From contig JAWLDJ010000132.1 of NCBI GenBank assembly GCA_041686695.1, positions 1 to 5,949 of the forward strand: 5,949 nucleotides of DNA, given 5' to 3'. Origin of the DNA: T1Sed10-7 sp041686695. Lineage in GTDB: Bacteria; Actinomycetota; Nitriliruptoria; Nitriliruptorales; Nitriliruptoraceae. Below the pieces are notes generated by a model, which did no database searches, was not told the origin of the DNA, and saw only the letters and a list, made by a program, of their open reading frames with translations. Made by a program: the position numbers and the translations under genes. The first letter of the stretch is position 1. Each line of letters starts with the position of its first letter. Below are positions 1 through 4,815 of the stretch, piece by piece.

Positions 1-1164
1 CTGTACCCGAACGGTCCGAAGCGCAAGAGCCGGTTCGCCTTCGTGATCCACCCGCTCTCCCAGGAGTACTTCCGCAGCGTCGAGCCGTTGGGCACGCTGG
101 CCAAGCACGCGCCGGGGCCGGCGATGGACGTCCTGGAGAAGGCGATGGCCTACCTCCCGCCCTTCACCTACAGCCACGTCACCGGCATCACCTCACCGAC
201 CGGCGCGGAAGCTGAGGGCTGGCTGATCACGGTCGGTGGCACGCCGAAGGAGCTGATGGCGCACCGTCCGGAGTTCACCTACGGCCGGTTGCTCGCGGCG
301 GCGGAGACCGCGCGCAAGCTCGGTGCCCAGGTGATGGGGCTGGGGGCGTTCACCAAGGTCGTCGGTGACGCCGGGGTGACCGTGGCACGCAGGGCGCCGT
401 TGCCCGTCACCACCGGCAACAGCTACAGCGCGTCCGGAGCGCTGTGGGCCGCCCGCGATGCGGTGCTCAGGCTCGGCATCGCCGAGCTGGACGCCCAAGG
501 CCGCATCAAGGGCAATGCGATGGTCGTCGGCGCCACGGGGTCGATCGGGTCGGTGTGCGCCCGGCTGCTGGCGCTCTCCAGCGACGAGCTGTGGCTCGTC
601 TCGCCGGAGTCCGCCAAGCTGCTGGCGCTCAAGCGGGAGATCGAGAAGGACGACCCGCGCGCGGAGATCCACGTCGCCGCCACCCCCGACGGCCACCTCG
701 CCGACATGGACGTGATCGTCACCGCCACCTCGGGGGCGGGCAAGCGCGTGATCGACATCATGCAGGTCAAGCCCGGCTGCGTGATCACCGACGTGGCCCG
801 CCCGCTGGACCTGTCAGCCGAGGACGTGGCCAAGCGTCCCGACGTGCTCGTGGTCGAGTCCGGTGAGATCCAGCTGCCCGGGGACGACGTCAAGATGCGC
901 GGCATCGGACTTCCGCCGGGCGTGGCCTACGCGTGCCTGGCGGAGACCGTGGTCCTGGCGCTCGAAGGCCGCTACGAAACGTTCACCGTCGGCCGGGCGA
1001 TCGAGTGGGAGAAGGTCAAGGAGATCTACAAGCTGGGCCTGAAGCACGGGATGCGCTTGGCCACCATCTCCGGGGTCAACGGGGTCTACACCGATGAGGA
1101 CATCGCTCAGATCCGGGAGCTCGCGCTGGCGCGACGGGCGGAGTTGGCAGCCGACACCGGGTGA
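1..1164 (+). CDS. Long-chain acyl-ACP reductase-like NAD(P)-dependent dehydrogenase (5' partial)
   Basis: The protein resembles cyanobacterial long-chain acyl-ACP reductase (AAR), which reduces fatty acyl-ACP or acyl-CoA to fatty aldehyde with NADPH in the cytosol; such homologues are often labelled shikimate dehydrogenase-like. The frame is open to base 1. Residues before the first in-frame GTG (position 43), including RFAFVIHPLS, align with the AAR N-terminus (FGLIGHLTS), so GTG43 is probably internal and the start lies upstream. Visible motifs are the MGLGAFTKVV stretch, TTGNSYSA (bases 409-432), the Rossmann loop GATGSIGS (529-552) and YACLAETVVLALEG, whose Cys (934-936) matches the AAR catalytic Cys (Cys294 in Synechococcus, from memory). 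The C-terminus runs about 30 residues beyond cyanobacterial AAR. No aldehyde-deformylating oxygenase gene is adjacent. Family membership is fairly sure; the substrate is inferred. It converges with the MEDS gene, leaving a 22-bp gap with no obvious terminator. Confidence 0.82.
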   Translation: MYPNGPKRKSRFAFVIHPLSQEYFRSVEPLGTLAKHAPGPAMDVLEKAMAYLPPFTYSHVTGITSPTGAEAEGWLITVGGTPKELMAHRPEFTYGRLLAAAETARKLGAQVMGLGAFTKVVGDAGVTVARRAPLPVTTGNSYSASGALWAARDAVLRLGIAELDAQGRIKGNAMVVGATGSIGSVCARLLALSSDELWLVSPESAKLLALKREIEKDDPRAEIHVAATPDGHLADMDVIVTATSGAGKRVIDIMQVKPGCVITDVARPLDLSAEDVAKRPDVLVVESGEIQLPGDDVKMRGIGLPPGVAYACLAETVVLALEGRYETFTVGRAIEWEKVKEIYKLGLKHGMRLATISGVNGVYTDEDIAQIRELALARRAELAADTG

Positions 1165-1186
1165 GCACCGCCACCTTCCCGGTCGC

Positions 1187-1867
1187 TCAGCCCTGCAGGC
1201 CTCCCGGTTCACGCGCACCGAGCAGCACGACCCCGTCCATCGCGATCCCGGTGTCGTCGAGGGTGGCGTAGCTGTCCGTCGTCACCCGTGAGTGTCGGCC
1301 GCACACGTCGTGGAAGCGGGCGGTGGTCTCCCGGCTGTCGAACCCCGACAGCGGGTAGGCGCACAGCAGCGGGAGGGGCACCTGCTCGATCAAGGTGTTC
1401 CAGTGGTCCTCGAGTTCCAGGGCGAGGTTGAGGTCACCGGCCTCCCACAGCAGGGCGACCATCTCACCGAAGACCCGCAGGCCGCCGCTCGTTGCGGCCA
1501 CCTCGGCGACGAAGCGGGAGATCACCCGGTCGAACCGCGCGCGGCAGAGCCGGCCGTCGACGACCAGCTCGGCCAGGGTCGCCGCAGCATCCCGCTCGAG
1601 GTAGCGCCCCTCGCGTCGGCTACGCGCGAGGTCGTGGCCGGCCTCCTCGAGCGCCGCAGCGAAGGCGTCGCGGTGTGCCGGCGTCGCGACGACGATGATC
1701 GTCTCACCACGGTCGAGTCCCGCCAGCAGGAAGCGCCGGGCCGACCTGGCGAGGAACGAACTGCTCTCGTAGAAGGTGACGAGGTGGTCCGGATGCGCCG
1801 GGTCCTCGTTGTGGGCAGCGTCGGGCTGCGATCCCCGTTGACTTTCGAGGTGAGGGACGTCGTTCAC
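1187..1867 (-). CDS. Stand-alone MEDS-domain (DcmR-type sensory) protein
   Basis: This 226-residue cytosolic protein matches the MEDS domain (methanogen/methylotroph DcmR sensory domain), a presumed small-ligand or redox sensor usually joined to histidine kinase, PAS or DNA-binding parts. Family-like stretches are DHLVTFYE (27-34), GLDRGE (50-55), DGRL (104-107), RVFGEMVALLW (131-141), LEDHWNTL (152-159), LLCAYPLSGF (167-176) and FHDVCGRHS (185-193). Cys109, Cys169 and Cys189 could be sensory, but that is inference. The first 26 residues are a polar linker, and about 30 residues follow the domain, too few for a kinase or helix-turn-helix. I chose GTG at 1867 because AAGGAG lies exactly six bases upstream (1874-1879). 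The longer reading from GTG 1918 has no Shine-Dalgarno site and would place a perfect palindrome inside the coding region. It is divergent from dodecin and convergent with the dehydrogenase. Confidence 0.82.
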   Translation of the reverse strand: MNDVPHLESQRGSQPDAAHNEDPAHPDHLVTFYESSSFLARSARRFLLAGLDRGETIIVVATPAHRDAFAAALEEAGHDLARSRREGRYLERDAAATLAELVVDGRLCRARFDRVISRFVAEVAATSGGLRVFGEMVALLWEAGDLNLALELEDHWNTLIEQVPLPLLCAYPLSGFDSRETTARFHDVCGRHSRVTTDSYATLDDTGIAMDGVVLLGAREPGGLQG

Positions 1868-1873
1868 ACGCGT

Positions 1874-1879
1874 CTCCTT
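1874..1879 (-). promoter_or_regulatory. Shine-Dalgarno site deciding the MEDS start
   Basis: On the minus strand the sequence reads AAGGAG, six bases (ACGCGT), then GTG. The match and spacing are close to ideal, which makes GTG 1867 the preferred start over GTG 1918, 51 bases further upstream. Confidence 0.8.
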
Positions 1880-1883
1880 CGGT

Positions 1884-1900
1884 GGTGCTGGATCAGCACC
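1884..1900. promoter_or_regulatory. Perfect 7+3+7 palindrome in the MEDS leader (candidate operator or hairpin)
   Basis: GGTGCTG-GAT-CAGCACC is a perfect inverted repeat that ends 17 bp before the MEDS start codon and 5 bp before its Shine-Dalgarno site. Seen directly: the symmetry and position. Inferred: either a repressor site, possibly autoregulatory, or a leader-RNA hairpin that affects ribosome access. No regulator family was recognised from the half-site. Confidence 0.45.
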
Positions 1901-2053
1901 CTGCCACGTGACCGGCACGCCCGCGTCGCCGCCGACGTCACCGCCGATGAACGTGCACCTCCCGCGCGGCGGTGCGGCGATGTCGCAGGCCCCGTGACGT
2001 CATGGCAGCCCTGTCAGTTCCGGCTGCTGTCCGAACGTCCCTCGATGCGGCCC
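1901..2053. other. Divergent intergenic region between MEDS and dodecin genes
   Basis: This is the central part of the 246-bp gap between two divergent starts. It holds CACGTG (1905-1910), two copies of GACGTCA (1934-1940 and 1996-2002, the second within the 8-bp palindrome TGACGTCA at 1995-2002), and a weak inverted repeat GCAGCC/GGCTGC (2005-2010 and 2022-2027) with an 11-base spacer. I found no small gene with a ribosome site here. The promoter of the MEDS gene should lie here but I see no convincing -35/-10 pair on the minus strand. Confidence 0.4.
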
Positions 2054-2092
2054 TTGACCCACCCGTTTCCTTCGACAACAGTCAAAGGGACA
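2054..2092 (+). promoter_or_regulatory. Possible dodecin promoter region
   Basis: TTGACC (2054-2059) is a good -35-like hexamer, with a weak -10 candidate AACAGT (2077-2082) after 17 bases. A second reading is GTTT (2065-2068) followed 18 bases later by GGGACA (2087-2092), loosely like stress sigma factor (SigF/SigB) promoters. TTGAC (2054-2058) and GTCAA (2081-2085) also form an inverted repeat flanking the spacer, which could be an operator. All of this is weak pattern matching; the two promoter readings exclude each other. Confidence 0.25.
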
Positions 2093-2101
2093 ACCGAGTA
2101 T

Positions 2102-2107
2102 GAGGAG
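2102..2107 (+). promoter_or_regulatory. Shine-Dalgarno site of dodecin
   Basis: GAGGAG lies six bases before ATG 2114. It fixes the dodecin start inside a much longer open frame whose first 274 codons have no coding support. Confidence 0.75.
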
Positions 2108-2113
2108 CAGGTC

Positions 2114-2329
2114 ATGCCAGAGAGCGTCTACAAGGTCGTCGAGTTGGTCGGCAGCAGCTCGGAGTCCTGGGAGCGGGCCGCCGCCGTCGCCGTCGAACGT
2201 GCAGGATCGTCGCTGCGCGACCTCCGAGTCGCGGAGGTCTCCAAGCTCGACATGACCCTCGAGAACGGCGCCATCGTGGCCTACCGGGCCAAGGTCAAGG
2301 TCTCCTTCAAGTACGAGGACGCCACCTGA
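2114..2329 (+). CDS. Dodecin family protein, calcium-dodecin-like subgroup
   Basis: This 71-residue protein has the usual length and beta-alpha-beta-beta pattern of dodecins, which assemble into hollow 12-mers that store flavin or other ligands in the cytosol. Diagnostic stretches are YKVVELVGSSSESW (6-19), LRDLRVAEV, LENGAIVAYR and VKVSFKYED at the end. Flavin-binding bacterial dodecins carry LDWFEV, where the Trp stacks on the flavin, and a Gln in the next strand; here the corresponding positions read LRVAEV and YRAKV, so both ligand residues are missing. The SESWE and RVAEV stretches resemble the Mycobacterium tuberculosis Rv0379 (SecE2) calcium dodecin as I remember it. Ligand is therefore uncertain. 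The start is ATG 2114, with GAGGAG (2102-2107) six bases upstream. The frame is open far upstream, but that part only mirrors the antisense MEDS gene. It appears monocistronic, followed by a strong hairpin. Confidence 0.9.
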   Translation: MPESVYKVVELVGSSSESWERAAAVAVERAGSSLRDLRVAEVSKLDMTLENGAIVAYRAKVKVSFKYEDAT

Positions 2330-2348
2330 GGAGCTCGCAGGCCCGACC

Positions 2349-2380
2349 GCGGTGGACGGCGCGTCGGTGTCGTCCACCGC
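2349..2380. terminator. Strong hairpin between convergent dodecin and sfsA genes
   Basis: GCGGTGGACG (2349-2358) and CGTCCACCGC (2371-2380) are perfect inverted repeats of 10 bp. As plus-strand RNA the stem can extend by two G-U and two C-G pairs to a GUCG tetraloop, giving 14 pairs. It begins 19 bases after the dodecin stop and lies 29 bases past the sfsA stop on the other strand, so it could serve both genes. There is no T-tract, which is common for terminators in very GC-rich bacteria. Confidence 0.6.
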
Positions 2381-2409
2381 ACCGACCACGGGCCGAGTAC
2401 CACCCGTGC

Positions 2410-3621
2410 TCACGCAGCTGGCGGAGCCCCCGGGCGGCTCCGCCAACCCTGCACGATCGTCGGTCGACCCGGCTCGGTCCACCGCACGCGGAGCTCGGTG
2501 GGGGTCAGTTCGAACACGGCCAGCTGTCCGTGACGTCGCGCCAACGCCAGGACCTCGGCGGGCTCGGCGTCCACGATCGCGTACCCCGGCTCCTGCCACG
2601 ATCCGTCGGGTGCGCTGCCGTCCGCGATGATGATCTCGTGGTCCTGGTCACGCAGCTCTCGCTCGAGTCGCGCGTTCCGGGCCGCGTTCTCCTGGTCGGT
2701 GAGCAACCGTGACCGTGGGTTGCAGGCGGTGACGATGTGCACGTGGCGGGCGGTCGGTGGGAGGCCGTCCGGCAGCCCGCCCGGTCCGATCCCGTCGGGT
2801 ACCGGTTCGACCGTCACCGGTGGTAGCGCTGGGCCGTGGAGAGCGATCACCGATCGCGCGTAGGCCGCAGCCAGCGACCGCCCGTCGTGGCCCTGTCCGA
2901 GCCCATCGGCGAGGGGCCAGGGCGGTTGGTCCCGGACCGTGAGCGGACGGCTGAGCCGGGCGTGGTCCGCCTCGACGGCGCAGGCGAAGGCGACCACCTC
3001 GACCCCGGCCCGCCGAGCGGCGCGGACCGCGGCGCGCCACGCCTCGTCGGCCGGGGCCGACAGGTCCAGCACGTCCACGTCGTCGCGCTGGACGACGAAC
3101 ACCACCGCGGCGGGGACGCCCCTGGCGGCTGAGCGGGCGAGTTCGGCCAGCTGGCTGGTGCCCCGCCTCGAGGGCGTGCTCGACAGCGCAGCGACGCGCT
3201 CGCGTGCCCGACTGAGCGACTTGACCTCCACCAGGGCCCGTCGCCCATCGGCCAGTGTCAGCTCCAGATCGAACCGGTGCCGGCCAGAGGTGACCTCGCG
3301 ACGATGGTCGACGACCGCGGGCCAGCCCGACAGCCCACCGCCGGCCTCGAGGTGGCGGACGAGCAGATCGGTGGCGGCAGCGGCCACCAGGGCCACCCAC
3401 GTGCCGTCCCACACCCGGGTCAGGGTCCACCGGGTGCGCCGTGACGGGTCGGCGTTCGGTGCCAGCAGGATCCGTGCTCCCGGAACGAGCAGGTCGTGGA
3501 GCCGTGCGGTGTTGGGCAGGTAGGCACGGACCACCTCGCCGTCGTCACGTGCAGCCGTGACCACGAACCGGTTCTCGCGAGCCAGGAACCTGGCGGCCAC
3601 GAGGCTCGGGCGCTCGGGCAT
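2410..3621 (-). CDS. sfsA: SfsA-like nuclease-fold protein fused to a C-terminal DUF3293 domain
   Basis: This 403-residue protein has two parts. Residues 1-232 match SfsA (sugar fermentation stimulation protein), a PD-(D/E)XK-fold family; E. coli SfsA binds DNA and affects maltose genes, but its biochemical role is unclear. Visible motifs are RPSLVAARFLARENRF (4-19), YLPNTARLHDLLVPG (34-48), Glu109 in REVTSG, Asp118 in RFDLEL, and EVK (132-134), matching the E-D-ExK quartet of E. coli SfsA. The usual FPDAxTxRGxKH motif is degraded to SSTPSRRGTSQ (147-157), losing its Asp and His. After a 60-residue linker, residues 292-381 match DUF3293 (TACNPRSRLL, ENAARNARLERELR, SWQEPGYAI, RHGQLAVF). ATG 3621 was chosen because GGAGG lies six bases upstream and SfsA homology begins there; the longer frame to 3690 adds only a Pro/Thr-rich stretch. 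A typical SfsA has about 230 residues. Confidence 0.85.
   Translation of the reverse strand: MPERPSLVAARFLARENRFVVTAARDDGEVVRAYLPNTARLHDLLVPGARILLAPNADPSRRTRWTLTRVWDGTWVALVAAAATDLLVRHLEAGGGLSGWPAVVDHRREVTSGRHRFDLELTLADGRRALVEVKSLSRARERVAALSSTPSRRGTSQLAELARSAARGVPAAVVFVVQRDDVDVLDLSAPADEAWRAAVRAARRAGVEVVAFACAVEADHARLSRPLTVRDQPPWPLADGLGQGHDGRSLAAAYARSVIALHGPALPPVTVEPVPDGIGPGGLPDGLPPTARHVHIVTACNPRSRLLTDQENAARNARLERELRDQDHEIIIADGSAPDGSWQEPGYAIVDAEPAEVLALARRHGQLAVFELTPTELRVRWTEPGRPTIVQGWRSRPGAPPAA
2420..2444. terminator. Second GC-rich hairpin overlapping the 3' end of sfsA
   Basis: GGCGGAGCC (2420-2428) and GGCTCCGCC (2436-2444) form a perfect 9-bp stem with a 7-base loop. It lies inside the last codons of the sfsA-DUF3293 gene, ending seven bases before the stop codon, and encodes the unconserved tail beyond the DUF3293 domain. 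It could be a backup terminator for dodecin readthrough or a 3' RNA-stabilising element for sfsA mRNA. Chance in GC-rich coding DNA is also possible. Confidence 0.35.
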
Positions 3622-3627
3622 GCGCGG

Positions 3628-3632
3628 CCTCC
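3628..3632 (-). promoter_or_regulatory. Shine-Dalgarno site deciding the sfsA start
   Basis: On the minus strand the sequence reads GGAGG, six bases (CCGCGC), then ATG at 3621. This supports the internal start over the codon at 3690. Confidence 0.75.
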
Positions 3633-3887
3633 GGGTGTGGGCGGGCGGGATCGTGCTGGTGGGGGTCGTTGCGCTGGCGTGCGGTGGCACCGCAGCAGGG
3701 GGTGCTCGGCCGGTGTGCGGCCGGGTCCTTCGACGCCAGGTCGCCCCGGGACGCTACCGGGGGTCCGGGTGGGGTCGGCGGTCCCGGACGTGGGCGTTGC
3801 GCGTCGCGTCTCGGCTCCGTCGTGCGTCCATCGCCGCCTCGGGCGGGTCCATGGGTGTGGTTCGATGACCCCACATCTCGCTGGCTC
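3633..3887. other. Divergent intergenic region between sfsA and DUF1622 genes
   Basis: This stretch of about 255 bp lies between the two ribosome sites and must hold both promoters. I see no clear -35/-10 pair on either strand. Symmetric elements are the palindrome at 3680-3694 and a small stem GGCCG/CGGCC (3708-3712 and 3718-3722, 5-base loop). Short open frames cross it on both strands but none has a ribosome site or family resemblance. Confidence 0.4.
3680..3694. promoter_or_regulatory. Perfect 15-bp palindrome upstream of sfsA (candidate operator)
   Basis: TGCGGTG-G-CACCGCA is a perfect inverted repeat around a single base. It ends 58 bp from the sfsA start, and is about 200 bp from the DUF1622 start. 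A one-base centre cannot form a stable RNA hairpin as written, so a dimeric DNA-binding protein site is the likelier reading. The regulator is unknown, and whether the site controls one or both genes cannot be told. Confidence 0.4.
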
Positions 3888-3892
3888 GGAGG
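3888..3892 (+). promoter_or_regulatory. Shine-Dalgarno site deciding the DUF1622 start
   Basis: GGAGG lies four bases before GTG 3897. The spacing is slightly short but it is the only strong ribosome site near the point where membrane-protein homology begins. Confidence 0.65.
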
Positions 3893-3896
3893 ATCG

Positions 3897-4310
3897 GTGG
3901 ACTACGAACGCGTGCTCTCGGTCACCGTCATCGCGATCGAACTGGTGGCGGTGGCGATCCTGGCGCTCGGGGTCGCGGCCGTGCTCGGTCGGGCCGTACT
4001 GCGTCGGCTCCAGCGACGGCCATGGGAGACGGTGTTCATCGAGACCCGGATCGGTCTCGGACGGGTGCTACTGCTCGGACTGGAGGTCCTGATCGCGGCC
4101 GACATCATCCTCACGGTCGCTCTCGAACTCACCCTGACGAACATCGCGGCGCTCGGGCTCCTCGTGCTGATCCGGACCTTCCTGAGCTGGGCGATCGAGG
4201 TCGAGACCGACGGCCGCTGGCCCTGGGACATGGCGGAGAGCCGTGCTGAGGAGCGTCGGCTGGTGGAGCGTGCCCGCTCGGCGGCTCGAACGCGTTCCAG
4301 GCCCGACTGA
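3897..4310 (+). CDS. DUF1622 family integral membrane protein
   Basis: This 137-residue protein matches the DUF1622 family of small predicted inner-membrane proteins with no known function. Three hydrophobic segments are visible at about residues 7-29, 54-76 and 82-102. Family-typical stretches are FIETRIGLGRVLLLGLEVLIAAD (47-69), LLVLIRTFLSW (88-98) and EVETDGRWPW (101-110). Arginine-rich stretches follow segment 1 (RRLQRRPW) and fill the C-terminus, consistent with cytoplasmic placement of those ends. The start GTG 3897 follows GGAGG and begins the first membrane segment after six residues. The frame is open upstream to 3669, but the added residues are Gly/Arg/Pro-rich and unlike any membrane protein. 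Its stop is only 5 bp from the stop of the convergent gene at 4316. Function is unknown; identity is fairly sure. Confidence 0.85.
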   Translation: MDYERVLSVTVIAIELVAVAILALGVAAVLGRAVLRRLQRRPWETVFIETRIGLGRVLLLGLEVLIAADIILTVALELTLTNIAALGLLVLIRTFLSWAIEVETDGRWPWDMAESRAEERRLVERARSAARTRSRPD

Positions 4311-4315
4311 GCCGC

Positions 4316-4723
4316 TCAGCTGTCCTGGCGGGACGCATCGATCCGCTGCCGGATCGCCGCCGCGAGGCCGCCGGGGTCGGCGACCGTCACCGTCAGCGCG
4401 GGGTGGCGTAGCCACCGCCCCAGCAACGCGGTGATCGGCTCGTGGAAGCACACGCACACCCCGGCACGGGTGTTGGAGCCGAAGGTCGCGCCGCGGTCGG
4501 CCGCCGACCCACGGGGACCGATCGCCTTGAACCACCGGTAGTCGTGCGTCACCCGGACGTCCTCGAGGTTCTCCACCGGCGTGTGGGCCCGGAACCTGCC
4601 GAAGCGGGCCGTGAACGCGGTGTCGGTGAGCACCACCTCGCTGTTGGATGGCCTGATCCCGAGCAGGGCCAACAGCCGCCGGAAGCGGGGATCGAAGGCG
4701 AACGGGAACCGCTCCTCGGGCAT
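4316..4723 (-). CDS. Small conserved protein of an unnamed, probably actinobacterial family
   Basis: I do not recognise a named family, but the 135-residue sequence resembles hypothetical proteins I associate with high-GC actinobacteria. Stretches that look constrained are FPFAFDPRFRRLLALLG (6-22), ARFGRFRAHTP (39-49), DYRWFKAIGPR (61-71), DRGATFGSNTRAGVCVCF (77-93), EP (95-96) and HPALTVTVADP (107-117). Alternating polar and hydrophobic strands followed by a C-terminal helix (118-130) could fit a PH-like fold; that is inference. There is no signal peptide or membrane segment, so it is probably cytosolic. The start ATG 4723 has AGGAG (4730-4734) six bases upstream; the longer frame to 4966 overlaps the dehydrogenase gene out of frame and is Arg-rich noise. 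It lies 92 bp downstream of the PQQ-dehydrogenase gene and could share its transcript. Confidence 0.8.
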   Translation of the reverse strand: MPEERFPFAFDPRFRRLLALLGIRPSNSEVVLTDTAFTARFGRFRAHTPVENLEDVRVTHDYRWFKAIGPRGSAADRGATFGSNTRAGVCVCFHEPITALLGRWLRHPALTVTVADPGGLAAAIRQRIDASRQDS

Positions 4724-4815
4724 CTGTGGCTCCTGGCGGGGGACCTGACGGTAGCCGTCGGCGGCGAGGTGGTCAGCGGCCGGGTGCTGGAGGGTCGGTT
4801 CGGTCGTCGTCCGCG
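4724..4815 (-). other. Gap between the PQQ-dehydrogenase-like gene and the small conserved gene
   Basis: These 92 bases separate two genes in the same direction. The region holds the AGGAG ribosome site (4730-4734) and a minor stem GACGG/CCGTC (4747-4751 and 4755-4759, 3-base loop). No strong terminator is visible, so readthrough from the upstream gene is plausible. Confidence 0.4.

Noticed and set aside
43..45. GTG as the start of the dehydrogenase
   Set aside because: The frame is open to base 1, and the residues before it align with the N-terminal strand of acyl-ACP reductases; no Shine-Dalgarno site precedes it.
193..905. Several overlapping open frames on both strands inside the dehydrogenase gene
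   Set aside because: Their translations are rich in Arg, Pro and Ser as expected for shifted or antisense frames of GC-rich coding DNA; the gene-1 frame has clear family motifs.
1165..1186. Terminator between the dehydrogenase and MEDS genes
   Set aside because: The gap is only 22 bases and contains no inverted repeat of useful length.
1292..2113. Long open frame on the + strand in front of dodecin, which would make a 345-residue protein
   Set aside because: Its first 274 codons run mainly antisense to the MEDS gene and then through the intergenic region, match nothing, and the dodecin ATG has its own Shine-Dalgarno site.
2648..3430. 260-residue minus-strand frame inside sfsA
   Set aside because: Arg/Gly-rich shadow of the SfsA frame with no ribosome site or recognisable motif.
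3669..3896. Upstream extension of the DUF1622 frame
   Set aside because: The added 76 residues are low-complexity Gly/Arg/Pro, and GTG 3897 has GGAGG just before the membrane-protein homology.
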